From the NCBI RefSeq assembly GCF_933509905.1, contig NZ_OW150024.1, positions 1,228,001 to 1,292,000 on the forward strand: DNA of 64,000 bases, given 5' to 3'. Positions 18,169 through 27,564 of this stretch are shown here, piece after piece. The notes below the pieces were generated by a model. That model made no database searches and was not told the origin of the DNA. It was given only the letters and a program-made list of their open reading frames with translations. The stretch is from Trichlorobacter ammonificans (GTDB lineage Bacteria; Desulfobacterota; Desulfuromonadia; Geobacterales; Pseudopelobacteraceae). The first letter of the stretch is position 1. Each line of letters begins with the position of its first letter. Both the position numbers and the translations under genes were made by a program.

Positions 18169-18198
18169 GGAAAAGGGGGGACTGGTCCCCTCTTTTCC
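18169..18198 (+). terminator. Hairpin between acpP and fabF (partial terminator or attenuator)
   Basis: A 30-nt near-perfect inverted repeat (GGAAAAG-GGGGAC pairing with GTCCCC-CTTTTCC), followed by TTTTC. It probably terminates part of the transcripts after acpP while letting some continue to fabF. Confidence 0.6.
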
Positions 18199-18233
18199 TT
18201 TTCACGGCAGGTAGCTGAAACGGAGTGATACAT

Positions 18234-19469
18234 ATGCGAAGAGTCGTTGTTACCGGAGTAGGGGTTGTTTCTCCGCTGGGTACGGGGAACCAGAAAAACT
18301 GGGACGCACTGATGAACGGTCGTTCGGGGATCGCGGCGATTACCAGATTTGACGCCAGTGCTCTGCCGGTGCGGATCGCCGGCGAAGTGGATGATTTCGA
18401 GGCCGAACAGTTCATCGACAAGAAAGAGATCAAGAAGATGGATCTCTTTATTCAGTACGCGATGGCAGCCGCGCAATTCGCCATGGAGGACTCGGGACTG
18501 CAGGTTACCGAGGAGAATGCGGAACGGGTCGGCGTGCTGGTGGGGGCCGGTCTCGGCGGTCTGCCGGCCATCGAGAAGTATCACGTGGCGCTGCTGGAAG
18601 GGGGATACAAGAAAATCTCTCCCTTCTTCATTCCGATGCTGATCATCAACCTTGCGCCGGGTCATATCTCCATCAAGTACGGTGCGAAGGGGCCCAACCT
18701 GTCCTCGGTGTCGGCCTGTGCCACCGGTACCCATTCCATTGGCGACGCCTTTCATATGATCGCCCGCGGCGATGCCGATGCCATGATTGCCGGCGGTGCC
18801 GAGGCAACGATTACCCCCTTGGGGATCGGCGGCTTTGCCGTGATGAAGGCGCTGTCCGACAGCAGGAACGACGACCCCCAACGGGCATCCCGTCCCTTTG
18901 ACAAGAGCCGTGACGGCTTCATCATGGGGGAGGGGGCCGGTATCGTGGTGCTGGAGGAGTACGAGGCTGCCAAGGCCCGTGGCGCCAAAATCTACGCTGA
19001 AGTGGTGGGCTACGGCCTGACCGGCGATGCCTACCATATGACCGCACCGGCGGAGGGGGGAGAAGGGGCTGCCCGCTGCATGAAGATGGCCCTGAAGAAC
19101 GCCGGGGTCGCTCCGGAGCAGGTAACCTATATCAATGCCCACGGCACTTCAACGCCGTTCAACGATCTGAACGAGACCCTGGCCATCAAATCGGTTTTCG
19201 GCGACCATGCCGCCAAGCTGATGGTTTCCTCCACCAAGTCCATGACCGGTCACCTGCTGGGTGCCGCCGGCGGGGTCGAGGCGGTTTACTGCTGCATGGC
19301 CATGGAGCGCAGTGTGGTGCCGCCCACCATCAACTACGAGGAACCGGACCCGGCCTGCGACCTGGACTACGTGCCCAATACGGCCCGTGATGCAGCCATC
19401 CAGTACGCCATGAGCAACTCCCTTGGCTTTGGCGGTACCAACGCCACCCTGCTGTTCAAGAAGATATGA
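18234..19469 (+). CDS. fabF: 3-oxoacyl-ACP synthase II
   Basis: A 411-residue condensing enzyme. The Cys-His-His triad is in [11 protein letters not shown] (Cys162), [11 protein letters not shown] and [11 protein letters not shown], which is the KASII/FabF set. It extends acyl-ACP with malonyl-ACP. I start at the ATG after CGGAG; a GTG three codons earlier overlaps the ribosome site. Its stop overlaps the rpiB start (ATGA). Confidence 0.96.
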   Translation: MRRVVVTGVGVVSPLGTGNQKNWDALMNGRSGIAAITRFDASALPVRIAGEVDDFEAEQFIDKKEIKKMDLFIQYAMAAAQFAMEDSGLQVTEENAERVGVLVGAGLGGLPAIEKYHVALLEGGYKKISPFFIPMLIINLAPGHISIKYGAKGPNLSSVSACATGTHSIGDAFHMIARGDADAMIAGGAEATITPLGIGGFAVMKALSDSRNDDPQRASRPFDKSRDGFIMGEGAGIVVLEEYEAAKARGAKIYAEVVGYGLTGDAYHMTAPAEGGEGAARCMKMALKNAGVAPEQVTYINAHGTSTPFNDLNETLAIKSVFGDHAAKLMVSSTKSMTGHLLGAAGGVEAVYCCMAMERSVVPPTINYEEPDPACDLDYVPNTARDAAIQYAMSNSLGFGGTNATLLFKKI

Positions 19470-19921
19470 CCATGAAGATAGCACTGGGAAGCGATCATGG
19501 CGGAGTTGCCCTCAAGCAGGTGCTGATCCAGTTCCTGCAGGAGCGGGACATTGAGGTTGCCGATGCCGGCACGAACAGCGACGAGTCGGTGGATTATCCC
19601 GATTTCGGCGAGCGGGTGGCCCTGCTGGTGGTGCACGGCGAGGCGGATGCCGGGATCGTGGTCTGCGGCACCGGTATCGGCATTTCCATTGCCGCCAACA
19701 AGGTGCCGGGAATCAGGGCAGCCCTGGTGACCTCTCCCGAGATGGCGCGGCTGGCCAAGGAGCATAACAATGCCAACGTGCTGGCCCTGGGGGGGCGCAT
19801 TCTTGATGATGCCACGGCAACGGCCTGCGTTGCTGCCTGGCTTGACGCCTCCTTCGAGGGGGGGCGCCATCAACGGCGTCTGGACAGGATAACCGCTCTG
19901 GAAGAGAAAAGCTGCCGTTAG
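19466..19921 (+). CDS. rpiB: Ribose 5-phosphate isomerase B
   Basis: A 151-residue RpiB/LacAB-type isomerase with [10 protein letters not shown] at the N-terminus, the active-site Cys in [15 protein letters not shown] and the [12 protein letters not shown] motif. It interconverts ribose 5-phosphate and ribulose 5-phosphate. The start overlaps the fabF stop; an ATG two codons later is also possible. A clear terminator follows, so it is the last gene of the fab transcript, although glyA starts only 92 bp downstream. Confidence 0.95.
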   Translation: MTMKIALGSDHGGVALKQVLIQFLQERDIEVADAGTNSDESVDYPDFGERVALLVVHGEADAGIVVCGTGIGISIAANKVPGIRAALVTSPEMARLAKEHNNANVLALGGRILDDATATACVAAWLDASFEGGRHQRRLDRITALEEKSCR

Positions 19922-19945
19922 CGGACAAGAATGGTACGCTGTACA

Positions 19946-19978
19946 GCGGGACTTGCAACAAGTCCCGCTTTCTGTTTT
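19946..19978 (+). terminator. Rho-independent terminator after rpiB
   Basis: A 10-bp perfect stem (GCGGGACTTG/CAAGTCCCGC) with a three-base loop, followed by TTTCTGTTTT. It ends the yceD-to-rpiB transcript. Confidence 0.8.
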
Positions 19979-20013
19979 ATTAAGCGAATATTTTGCAGAC
20001 AAAGGAGCAGACC

Positions 20014-21261
20014 ATGTCAGTACTAGCTACGTTTGATCCGGAAATCGCCGCGGCGATCCGTCACGAAACCGAACGTCAGGAGTATAACCTCGAGCTGATT
20101 GCCTCCGAAAACTTCGTCTCCGAAGCGGTGCTGGAGGCCCAGGGATCGGTGATGACCAACAAGTATGCCGAAGGGTATCCGGGCAAGCGGTACTACGGCG
20201 GCTGTCACCATGTGGATGTGGCGGAGCAGTTGGCCATCGACCGGGCCAAGGAACTGTTCGGCGCCGAGCATGCCAACGTCCAGCCCCATTCCGGCTCCCA
20301 GGCCAACATGGCAGTATTCAACGCCGTCTGCCAGCCCGGCGATACGATTCTGGGGATGAATCTTTCCCACGGCGGCCACCTGACCCACGGCAGCCCGGTC
20401 AACTTCTCCGGCCGGTTCTACAAGGTGGTTCCCTACGGCGTCTCCCCGGATACCGAGACCATCGACTATGCCGAGGTGGAGCGCCTAGCGGAAGAGCACC
20501 GTCCCAAGATGATCATCGTAGGGGCCAGCGCCTATCCCCGGATTCTCGATTTCGCCGCATTCCGGGCCATTGCCGACAAGGTGGGGGCCGTGGTGATGGT
20601 GGATATGGCCCACATCGCCGGTCTGGTTGCCGCCGGGGTACATCCCAGCCCGATTCCCTACGCCGAGTTCGTGACCACCACCACCCACAAGACCCTGCGC
20701 GGGCCCCGGGGAGGGATGATTCTGTGCCGTGAGGAGTTTGCCAAGACCCTCAACTCGCAGATTTTCCCCGGTATCCAGGGGGGACCGCTGATGCATGTGA
20801 TCGCTGCCAAGGCGGTGGCGTTCAAGGAGGCGCTGCAGCCGGAATTCAAACAATATCAGCAGCAGATCGTGAAGAACGCCAAGGTGCTGTCGGAAGCCCT
20901 GATCAAGCGCGGCTTCAAGCTTACCTCCGGCGGTACCGACAACCACCTGATGCTGATCAACTTCACCGGCACCGAGATCACCGGCAAGGCAGCGGAAGAA
21001 GCGCTGGACAAGGCCGGTATCACGGTCAACAAAAACACGGTGCCGTTCGAAACCCGCTCACCCTTCGTTACTTCCGGTATCCGGATCGGTACGCCGGCCT
21101 GCACCACCCACGGCCTGAAAGAAGCGGAAATGGAGCAGGTCGCCGGTTTCATTGCCGACGCCGTCGCCAATATCGGCAATGACGGAAAACTGGGCGAGGT
21201 CAAGCAGCGGGTGAATGAGCTGATGAAGCGGTTTCCGCTCTACGCGGCGCGCCTGAAATAA
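20014..21261 (+). CDS. glyA: Serine hydroxymethyltransferase
   Basis: A 415-residue PLP enzyme with the SHMT signatures [23 protein letters not shown] and [15 protein letters not shown], where Lys226 forms the PLP Schiff base. It converts serine and tetrahydrofolate to glycine and methylene-THF. The ATG is preceded by AAAGGAG. A terminator before it and another after it suggest it is transcribed alone, but I see no clear -35/-10 pair in the short upstream gap. Confidence 0.97.
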   Translation: MSVLATFDPEIAAAIRHETERQEYNLELIASENFVSEAVLEAQGSVMTNKYAEGYPGKRYYGGCHHVDVAEQLAIDRAKELFGAEHANVQPHSGSQANMAVFNAVCQPGDTILGMNLSHGGHLTHGSPVNFSGRFYKVVPYGVSPDTETIDYAEVERLAEEHRPKMIIVGASAYPRILDFAAFRAIADKVGAVVMVDMAHIAGLVAAGVHPSPIPYAEFVTTTTHKTLRGPRGGMILCREEFAKTLNSQIFPGIQGGPLMHVIAAKAVAFKEALQPEFKQYQQQIVKNAKVLSEALIKRGFKLTSGGTDNHLMLINFTGTEITGKAAEEALDKAGITVNKNTVPFETRSPFVTSGIRIGTPACTTHGLKEAEMEQVAGFIADAVANIGNDGKLGEVKQRVNELMKRFPLYAARLK

Positions 21262-21305
21262 CGTAGCCGGAACGCGAGGGCACGGTCACGTGCCTGTGCA
21301 GCAAA

Positions 21306-21353
21306 AAGGCGGCTGAACACCGGGACCATGCTCCCTGCTTGTTCAGCCGCCTT
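21306..21353. terminator. Bidirectional terminator between glyA and the isomerase gene
   Basis: A 13-bp perfect stem (AAGGCGGCTGAAC with GTTCAGCCGCCTT) with a 22-base loop. It has A-rich sequence on the left and T-containing sequence on the right, so it can work for both convergent genes. It overlaps the stop codon of the minus-strand gene. Confidence 0.7.
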
Positions 21354-22290
21354 GCATTTGGTCGGTTGCGTCCCCATCGCATGCTTCCCCGGGCACACCG
21401 TCGGGCAGCCGTTCGAAGGCCCGCATTGCTTCCGCCGGCAACTGGCCGGTCTCTATCCGGGCGTAGACCAGCAACTCCGTCAATCCTTGCAGGATCATCC
21501 GCTCGTTTTTGGGGAATTCATGGGGACTCATTTCAAAGGTAAGACAACCTTGATAATCGGTGTGCTGCAGGTGATTCAGAAAACGGGTGATCGGCAGGTA
21601 GCCACGTCCCGGCACCAGATGCTCCTGGCCGTAGCCGTAGTCGGAAAAGTGGATATTGCGAATACGACCTGAGTTGTAGAACTGGTAGAAGTCCTCGATG
21701 AAGTTGGCATGCCCCGATCCCATATGGGTAGTATCGAAGGTCAGGTAAAGGTTATGTTCCTGGATGAAGTTGATCATATCCTGGGTTGCCGACAGGATGT
21801 GGGGATTCATGCCAAAGGGGCCGACCCAGGGCATGTTTTCGATGGTGATCAATACCTGACCGTCCAGCCCGATCTCCTTCTGAAAGTCCTGAATCTTGTA
21901 CAGCCAGCGCCAGAAACCGATTTCGAGTCCCAGCCACGAGGGGGGATGGAAGTTGACCAGCGGAATCCCGGTTTCCGCTGCCAGTTCGACGCTGAGCCTG
22001 AGCGACTCAATGGGACCACCCCAGCCGTCGAGGGGCATGAATGGCGCATGAATGGAATTGATCGGCGCGATTGCCTGGAGAGAGCGTACCAAACGCTCCG
22101 GGTAGGCCCGCTGGAATTCCTGGTTGATGATCAATTCCACACCGTCGAATCCTGCCGCCACCGCAAGTTCGCAGGCTCGCTGCACCGGCAGGGTAAACAG
22201 CGAGCCGCTGGAGAGAGATATCTGCACTCCCGGCATCATGCCATCGGCCTGCGCAGGGTCACGGTGCGTCACCGGCATCGTGGACGTCAC
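21343..22290 (-). CDS. Sugar phosphate isomerase/epimerase-like TIM-barrel protein
   Basis: About 315 residues with the xylose-isomerase-like/AP-endonuclease-2 TIM-barrel pattern: AGFDGVELI near the N-terminus, HAPFMP, VNFHPP, ITIENMP, the metal-ligand-like LTFDTTHMG, IHFSDYG and CLTFEMSP. This family includes isomerases, epimerases and some endonucleases; the substrate cannot be told. The N-terminus is uncertain: the frame overlaps the symporter gene by 32 bp with a GTG start, and two ATGs (18 and 19 codons in) just after that overlap are also plausible. It is the last gene of the trmB-symporter operon. Confidence 0.75.
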   Translation of the reverse strand: MTSTMPVTHRDPAQADGMMPGVQISLSSGSLFTLPVQRACELAVAAGFDGVELIINQEFQRAYPERLVRSLQAIAPINSIHAPFMPLDGWGGPIESLRLSVELAAETGIPLVNFHPPSWLGLEIGFWRWLYKIQDFQKEIGLDGQVLITIENMPWVGPFGMNPHILSATQDMINFIQEHNLYLTFDTTHMGSGHANFIEDFYQFYNSGRIRNIHFSDYGYGQEHLVPGRGYLPITRFLNHLQHTDYQGCLTFEMSPHEFPKNERMILQGLTELLVYARIETGQLPAEAMRAFERLPDGVPGEACDGDATDQMQGG

Positions 22291-23794
22291 GGACCAGGAA
22301 GGTGACGATTTCCCGGGAAGGAGGGGGTGTCAGGCGGGAAACCACGATCATGGTGAGGATCACCAGCGGCGCTCCCAGAAAAGCCGATGAGGTAAGCGGA
22401 AAGAGTGTCCTCACGATCGGAAAAGTGTTTCCCAGAAACAGCGAGATGAAGGTGATGAAAACACCGAGTACCATGCCGGAAATGACACCGGCCGCATTGG
22501 TCCTGCTCCACCAGATTCCCAGCAGGAATGCCGGAAAGATGGTGTTGCCGGCAAGGGCAAAGGCCACGGCAGCGATTTCCGCAATCATCCCGACTTCATT
22601 CAGTGACAGCAGTAACACAATGACTGCCAGTAGCAGGAAAAACCCTTTGGCCACCATCAGTTTATCCTGCTCCGTAGCTGCAGGACGCAACAGACGGGGA
22701 TAGATGTCGTAGGCAAAGGCGGCCGAACCGCTCTGCAGCAGGCCGGAGACAGCGTAGAATGCCGCTGCCATCCCTCCCGCAACCAGCAGGCCTACCAGCC
22801 ATTCCGGCAGGCCGGTTTGAATGGCGGCATGGAGGATGACCAAGTCGGCGGTGGCGGGGTCGGCCGGTTTGAAAGGGGTGCCGGAGTAAGCATCCAGAAG
22901 GCGGGTCAACACACCGTAGGCCGGTGCGGACCAGTAGATCAGCGAAATGAAGAACAGTCCCCAGACAACTCCCCAGCGGGCGTCTCGCATGCGCGGAGCC
23001 AGATAAAAACGGGAAAGGACATGGGGAAGGCCGCAGGTACCAAACATCAGGGTGAAGCAGAGGGCGAGCCAATGATAGATGGAAACCGTAGTAAACGGCT
23101 CGGCCCAGAAGAAGCCGAAATGACTCTGCAGGTCAATCATAGCCTCGCCGTACCCGAACTGGGGAAGCAGCCAGAAATAGCCCAGTTGCCGGTTCAGGTA
23201 CATGAGCGGCAGGACGAAGGCGGTGATCAGAACGAAGTATTGCAGCTTCTGGTTGCGTACGACTCCCAGAGCACCGGAAATGACGATCAGGCCGACCACG
23301 ATGGCGGCGCCCAGCAGCAGGGCCGAACGATAGTCGATGCCGAAAATCCAGGAGACCAGCAGGGCAATTCCCCGGTACTGCGCTACGCAGTAAATTATTG
23401 AAATAACTATAGAAATTAGTGCAGCCACCGTGCGGGCGGTTTCTGATTCATAACGAAAACCGACGAAGTCGGGGGCGGTGAACTTGCCGAAACGGCGAAT
23501 CTGGTTGGCCATGAGCAGCAGCAGCAGAATGTAGCCGCCGGTCCAGCCGATAACGAAGGCCAGCGCGTAATAACCTTTCAGGTAGAAGATGCCGGCAAGC
23601 CCCATGATGCTTGCCGCGCTCATCCAGTTGCTGGCAATGGCAGCCCCGCTGCCCAGCCAGCCGGTGTAGCTGCCGCCGAATCCGTAGTTTTCCGGGTGCT
23701 GGCGCAGCTTATGCGTCAGGCCGCCCAGGATGAACAGCACGAACATGCCGATGACTATGGCGAGGGGAGTCGTATGAATATCCTGAGCGTGCAT
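22259..23794 (-). CDS. Sodium:solute symporter (SSS family), large subunit
   Basis: About 511 residues with 13 or so hydrophobic helices, as for SSS-family transporters. The stretch GLAGIFYLKGYYALAFVIGWTGGYI and the Na+-site region AAFYAVSGLLQSGSAAFAYDIYPRL fit the family. I start at the ATG with GGAGG upstream that overlaps the stop of the small upstream gene by one base (TGATG); the 47 upstream codons are shadow of that gene. With the small partner it resembles the two-part symporters for acetate or other small organic acids, but the substrate is not decided by sequence. Confidence 0.87.
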   Translation of the reverse strand: MHAQDIHTTPLAIVIGMFVLFILGGLTHKLRQHPENYGFGGSYTGWLGSGAAIASNWMSAASIMGLAGIFYLKGYYALAFVIGWTGGYILLLLLMANQIRRFGKFTAPDFVGFRYESETARTVAALISIVISIIYCVAQYRGIALLVSWIFGIDYRSALLLGAAIVVGLIVISGALGVVRNQKLQYFVLITAFVLPLMYLNRQLGYFWLLPQFGYGEAMIDLQSHFGFFWAEPFTTVSIYHWLALCFTLMFGTCGLPHVLSRFYLAPRMRDARWGVVWGLFFISLIYWSAPAYGVLTRLLDAYSGTPFKPADPATADLVILHAAIQTGLPEWLVGLLVAGGMAAAFYAVSGLLQSGSAAFAYDIYPRLLRPAATEQDKLMVAKGFFLLLAVIVLLLSLNEVGMIAEIAAVAFALAGNTIFPAFLLGIWWSRTNAAGVISGMVLGVFITFISLFLGNTFPIVRTLFPLTSSAFLGAPLVILTMIVVSRLTPPPSREIVTFLVRDVHDAGDAP

Positions 23795-24141
23795 CAGTTC
23801 ATCTCCTCCCTGCGGCGTCCTCTGGCACGGTAACGGATCGCTTCCATGTGGCGATCCTCGTTGCGGTCCACCCAGAGGTTGAAGCCGACGCCGACCAGAA
23901 TAAACCAGAGTGGCAGGAACTGTCCGGTCAGCCAATAGGGGATCGGCAGGTTGAATACGATGAACTCGTTCAGAAGACTCCCCCAGGCGGACTTTGCCAG
24001 CAACAGGATGCCGAACTGGCTGACGAATACCGCCAGCAGGCAGGGAGTCAACAGGATGGCAATCAGGCGTACCTCCCGGGCCATGACTCCCTTCAAGGGT
24101 CTGAAAAGGTTAACGGAACGCGACGAGTCCTGATCATTCAT
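23794..24141 (-). CDS. Symporter small subunit (DUF4212-like)
   Basis: A 115-residue protein with two hydrophobic helices (residues ~27-50 and ~68-88) followed by a basic cytosolic tail ([19 protein letters not shown]). The second helix with [20 protein letters not shown] resembles the small partner that precedes SSS-family acetate/solute symporters (DUF4212-type). It overlaps trmB upstream by 4 bp and the symporter downstream by 1 bp, so the three are translationally coupled. Confidence 0.7.
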   Translation of the reverse strand: MNDQDSSRSVNLFRPLKGVMAREVRLIAILLTPCLLAVFVSQFGILLLAKSAWGSLLNEFIVFNLPIPYWLTGQFLPLWFILVGVGFNLWVDRNEDRHMEAIRYRARGRRREEMN

Positions 24142-24782
24142 GCAGGTTCCTTCCTTTCTGCCGGCAGTGCCCGGTAGTGGACGAAATAAATCTGTTTACC
24201 CTCTGCCATGAACTTGCGCATGTATTTACTGCGGGGATACCCGTCAAGATCGTGCCGCCACGGGTCAGGAGTCAGCATGTTTTCAAACTGCGGATGATCT
24301 GCCAGGATGCGGGCGACGTCGATACCGTAATCGTCGAAGTCGGTGGCGAAAAAGAAATCTGCACCGGGTTGGAGATAAGCGTTGATGAAATCGGGAAAGG
24401 CGTCATTGACCAGACGTCGTTTGCGCTGACGGCGTTTGGGCCAGGGATCGGGACAATTGATGAACAGGGCTCTGAGTGAAGCGGGAGCAATACAGCGCTG
24501 CACAAACGAGCGCGCTTCATCCCGTATAACCCTGATGTTGTTCAGGCCGAGCCGCTCTGCCCGGTTACAGGTTTTCAGGCACCCCTTGTTGTAAAAGTCA
24601 AGGGCCAGGTAATTCCACTGTGGATTGCGCTCAGCCATCTGCACGGCAAAATCGCCGACGCCGCAACCAATTTCCAGGACCAGCGGATTGTCGTTCCCGA
24701 AAAGTTGTTGCCAGGAAGGGGGACCTTCCAGGTGGGAACCGGATAGGAATAAGGGGGATGCAATAGGGATCATCTGGTGCAT
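24138..24782 (-). CDS. trmB: tRNA (guanine-N7-)-methyltransferase
   Basis: A 214-residue SAM-dependent methyltransferase. Motif I is [10 protein letters not shown], the TrmB-specific motif is [17 protein letters not shown], and FATDFDDYG is near the tRNA-binding region. It makes m7G46 in tRNAs. The ATG at the 5' end lacks a strong ribosome site; a second ATG lies three codons in. It is the first gene of an operon with the symporter pair, an arrangement without an evident functional reason. Confidence 0.92.
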   Translation of the reverse strand: MHQMIPIASPLFLSGSHLEGPPSWQQLFGNDNPLVLEIGCGVGDFAVQMAERNPQWNYLALDFYNKGCLKTCNRAERLGLNNIRVIRDEARSFVQRCIAPASLRALFINCPDPWPKRRQRKRRLVNDAFPDFINAYLQPGADFFFATDFDDYGIDVARILADHPQFENMLTPDPWRHDLDGYPRSKYMRKFMAEGKQIYFVHYRALPAERKEPA

Positions 24783-24901
24783 GATTGCTTAGCTATAGCA
24801 TATTTTTTGCGGCATTTCCCATACATTTTGCTCGTTTGCCATTTGTGCTCAGGTGTGCTATAGGCACTGAAAATTCAACGGATACACAAGGGGGAGCTGC
24901 A

Positions 24902-25147
24902 GTGGAGGTTGCCGGTGGGCTCATGATCATGGGGGGGCTGTTGGGGGTGTTGTGCATGGCGGTCTGGCTGAGTCTGCCGATACTGCTGATATCCCTGCGC
25001 AACCGTCTGGCGGAGTCCAGGGTGATTCTGGAGGAGTTGTCGCAGCGTATTGCCGCGTTGGAGAAGCGTCTACACTGTTTGCCCCCTCCATCACCGTCGT
25101 CCGTCTCCTCTGAACAGACTGTTCCCAAATCGGACCAGGAGGGGTAG
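24902..25147 (+). CDS. Small membrane protein with coiled-coil tail
   Basis: An 81-residue protein I do not recognise. It has one long N-terminal hydrophobic helix (residues ~4-30) followed by a coiled coil (LRNRLAESRVILEELSQRI) and a low-complexity, proline/serine-rich tail. I start at a GTG preceded by AAGGGGGAG at good spacing; an open frame extends farther upstream but is not start-supported. The stop codon directly abuts the fabI ATG, so the two are co-transcribed. Confidence 0.6.
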   Translation: MEVAGGLMIMGGLLGVLCMAVWLSLPILLISLRNRLAESRVILEELSQRIAALEKRLHCLPPPSPSSVSSEQTVPKSDQEG

Positions 25148-25915
25148 ATGGGGCTGCTTGCGGGTAAAAAGGTGGTGGTGCTGGGAGTTGCGAACGAGAA
25201 GAGCATTGCGTGGGCGATCGCCCGGCTGTTTCATGCTGAAGGAGCCGAGCTGCTGTTGACCTATGCCGGGGAGGCCATTGAGAAACGGGTGAGACCCCTG
25301 GCTGAGTCGATCCGGGCGACCGTTGCACCCTGCAATGTGACCAGCGATGAAGAGATTGCCACTCTTATGTCCGCCATCGACGAGCGCTGGGGAGGGATCG
25401 ATATTCTGATCCACTCCGTGGCGTTTGCCGACAAGGAGGAGCTGAAGGGAAGCATTCTCTCCACGACCCGCCAGGGGTTCTCGATGGCACTTGATATCAG
25501 TGCCTACTCCTTCATCGCGCTCCTGAAGGAGGCGCAACCGCTTATGGCCGGACGGAACGCCGTCGCACTGGCCATGAGCTATTATGGCGCCGAAAAGGTG
25601 TTCCCCAATTATAATGTTATGGGTGTTGCCAAGGCTGCTCTTGAAGCGTCGGTGCGCTATCTGGCCGTCGGTATGGGTGAGGATGGTGTGCGGGTCAACG
25701 CTATATCGGCCGGGCCGATCAAGACGTTGGCAGCTGCCGGGGTTGCCGGTTTCAACCAGATACTGTCCACGGTGGAGGAGCGGGCACCCCTGCGTCGTAA
25801 CATTACCCAGGAAGAGGTGGCCAAGTCGGCCCTCTACCTCTGCAGTGATCTGGCATCCGGCGTGACCGGCGAGGTTCATTATGTCGATGCCGGGTATCAT
25901 GTGACGGGTATCTGA
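25148..25915 (+). CDS. fabI: Enoyl-ACP reductase (NADH)
   Basis: A 255-residue FabI-type short-chain dehydrogenase. It begins with the GKKVVVLGVANEKSIAWAIA cofactor region and has the FabI catalytic set Tyr145/146, Tyr155 and Lys162 (YxxxxxxK), plus AISAGPIKTLAAAG. It reduces trans-2-enoyl-ACP, the last step of elongation. It is unlinked from the main fab cluster, and its ATG directly follows the stop of the small membrane protein gene. Confidence 0.95.
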   Translation: MGLLAGKKVVVLGVANEKSIAWAIARLFHAEGAELLLTYAGEAIEKRVRPLAESIRATVAPCNVTSDEEIATLMSAIDERWGGIDILIHSVAFADKEELKGSILSTTRQGFSMALDISAYSFIALLKEAQPLMAGRNAVALAMSYYGAEKVFPNYNVMGVAKAALEASVRYLAVGMGEDGVRVNAISAGPIKTLAAAGVAGFNQILSTVEERAPLRRNITQEEVAKSALYLCSDLASGVTGEVHYVDAGYHVTGI

Positions 25916-25917
25916 AA

Positions 25918-26019
25918 AGAGAAGCCCGGGCCTGGAGGTGATGCGTTGTGGTGCTCGGGCAGTGAGTGGTGCCGTAGCGTGATGGGGCGGCAGTGATGCG
26001 CAACAGGAGTCGCTTCTCT
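25918..26019. repeat. Long-range inverted repeat with GTGRTGC repeats after fabI
   Basis: AGAGAAGC just after the fabI stop pairs exactly with GCTTCTCT 86 bases later. Between them the motif GTGRTG recurs five times (at 25938, 25948, 25966, 25979 and 25993), usually followed by C. On the minus strand the closing arm runs into TTTTC. No ORF is present. It may be a structured 3' UTR, a small RNA, or decayed sequence. Confidence 0.35.
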
Positions 26020-26053
26020 AGCCAAAACACAGCGGAAATCCTCGCTTTTCTTC

Positions 26054-26082
26054 TTGACGAATCATTTCGTTTTGACTAATTT
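26054..26082 (+). promoter_or_regulatory. Probable promoter of tRNA-Leu and tig
   Basis: TTGACG, 17 bp, TAATTT, ending about 20 bp before the tRNA gene, in an AT-rich stretch that contrasts with the surrounding DNA. Confidence 0.5.
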
Positions 26083-26102
26083 CAAAAATTCGATTTTTCT
26101 TG

Positions 26103-26185
26103 GCGAGAGTGGCGGAATTGGCAGACGCACCAGACTTAGGATCTGGCGGGCAACCGTAGGGGTTCAACTCCCCTCTCTCGCACCA
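26103..26185 (+). tRNA. tRNA-Leu (anticodon TAG)
   Basis: Acceptor stem GCGAGAG/CTCTCGC, D-arm with GGAATTGGCAGAC, anticodon stem CCAGA/TCTGG with loop CTTAGGA (anticodon TAG), a long variable arm of class II type, T-loop GTTCAAC and encoded CCA. The minus- and plus-strand ORFs over it are not real genes. Confidence 0.96.
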
Positions 26186-26226
26186 AGTTACAGCATAAAA
26201 AATTCCATTTTAGGTGAGGAGTACAG

Positions 26227-27546
26227 ATGCAGGTTCAGGTTGAAGAGATCAATGACGTCAAGCGCAAGATACATGTAGAGGTTCCTGCCGAGCGGGTTTC
26301 CGCCGCCATCGATCGCTCCTTTGCGAGCATCCAGAAGAAGGCTACTCTGTCCGGTTTTCGCAAGGGCAAGGCGCCGCTGGCCATGATCAAGAAATATTAT
26401 CGGGCCGCCATGCAGGACGAGGTCATGCGCCGCCTCTATGAAGAGACCCTCTTTCCGGCCCTCACCGACAACAAGCTTGAGCCGGTTGATGCACCGTTGA
26501 TCGAGGATATGTCCCTGATCGAAGAGGGCACGCCGTTCAAGTATTCGGCATTGATCGAAGTTATGCCCAAAATTCTCCTGAAAGATTACAAAGGGCTTGC
26601 GGTGAAGAAGGAACGCTATGCCGCCGATGCCGCCGCGGTTGACGCTGAAATTGAACGGATGCGCGAGAACATGGCGCAGTTGCTGCCGGTTGAAGAGGGG
26701 GTGGTCGAGGCCGGAATGGTGCTGACCGTTGACTACTCTTTTGCGGTACCGGGGCACCCGGATGAGGATTCCAGTGGTCAGGACGCGCAGGTCGAGGTGG
26801 GGAAAGGTACCCTGCTGCCCGGCCTTGAAGAAGGATTGACCGGTATGGCCCTTGGGGAGACCAAGGAGATTGCGGTGACTCTGCCGGACAGCCATGGTAA
26901 CCCGGAGCTTGCCGGTTCCGGAGCCGTCTTCACGGTGACGCTGAAGGAGATGAAGAAGAAGGAACTGTCCGCACTTGACGACGAGTTTGCCCAACAGTTC
27001 GGCGAATTCGAAACCCTGGCCGAGATGCGCGGCAAGCTGGCGGAAATCCGGGAGACCCAGATGAAGGAGCGGATCGAAAACGACCTTAAGGTCCGCATCA
27101 TTGATGCACTGATCGAGCAGAATCCGCTGGAGGTGCCCGATGCTCTGGTGCGCCGGCAGACTGACTTCATGCTGGAGAATATGAAGAACCGCCTGAAGGG
27201 ACAGAACATGTCCCTGGAGATGATGGGGCTTGACGAAGAAGGCTTCCGGGCGCGTTTCTGGCCGGAGGCAACCCAGAAGGTCAAGGGGGGCCTGCTGGTG
27301 ATGGCACTGGTGGAGCAGGAGAATATTGTCGTGGCCGACGATGATCTTGAGGCACGCTATGCCAAGATCGCCGCGGGAGACGAGACCCTGCTTGAGCGGG
27401 TACGCACCTTCTACGCAGCTCAGAAAAATGCCCACAACTCACTGATTGCGGAGATCAAGGAAGACAAGGCGATCGCCTTCCTTCTTGAACACGCGGTGAT
27501 TTCTGAAGTCGATGCCGCCGAGCTGAACGGGGCGGCGGAACAGTAA
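26227..27546 (+). CDS. tig: Trigger factor
   Basis: A 439-residue ribosome-associated chaperone and prolyl isomerase. The N-terminal ribosome-binding loop SGFRKGKAPLAMIKKYY (the GFRxGKxP signature) is present. A FKBP-type PPIase domain covers residues ~155-240 (VTVDYSFAVPG, GLEEGLTGMALGE), and a helical C-terminal chaperone region follows. It lies 42 bp after tRNA-Leu and directly before clpP, the usual tig-clpP-clpX order. Confidence 0.96.
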   Translation: MQVQVEEINDVKRKIHVEVPAERVSAAIDRSFASIQKKATLSGFRKGKAPLAMIKKYYRAAMQDEVMRRLYEETLFPALTDNKLEPVDAPLIEDMSLIEEGTPFKYSALIEVMPKILLKDYKGLAVKKERYAADAAAVDAEIERMRENMAQLLPVEEGVVEAGMVLTVDYSFAVPGHPDEDSSGQDAQVEVGKGTLLPGLEEGLTGMALGETKEIAVTLPDSHGNPELAGSGAVFTVTLKEMKKKELSALDDEFAQQFGEFETLAEMRGKLAEIRETQMKERIENDLKVRIIDALIEQNPLEVPDALVRRQTDFMLENMKNRLKGQNMSLEMMGLDEEGFRARFWPEATQKVKGGLLVMALVEQENIVVADDDLEARYAKIAAGDETLLERVRTFYAAQKNAHNSLIAEIKEDKAIAFLLEHAVISEVDAAELNGAAEQ

Positions 27547-27564
27547 CAGGAGCTGGCATAACCT

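Noticed and set aside
26054-26278. Plus-strand ORF across tRNA-Leu
   Set aside because: It is a translation of the tRNA and its promoter region, with no protein-like features.
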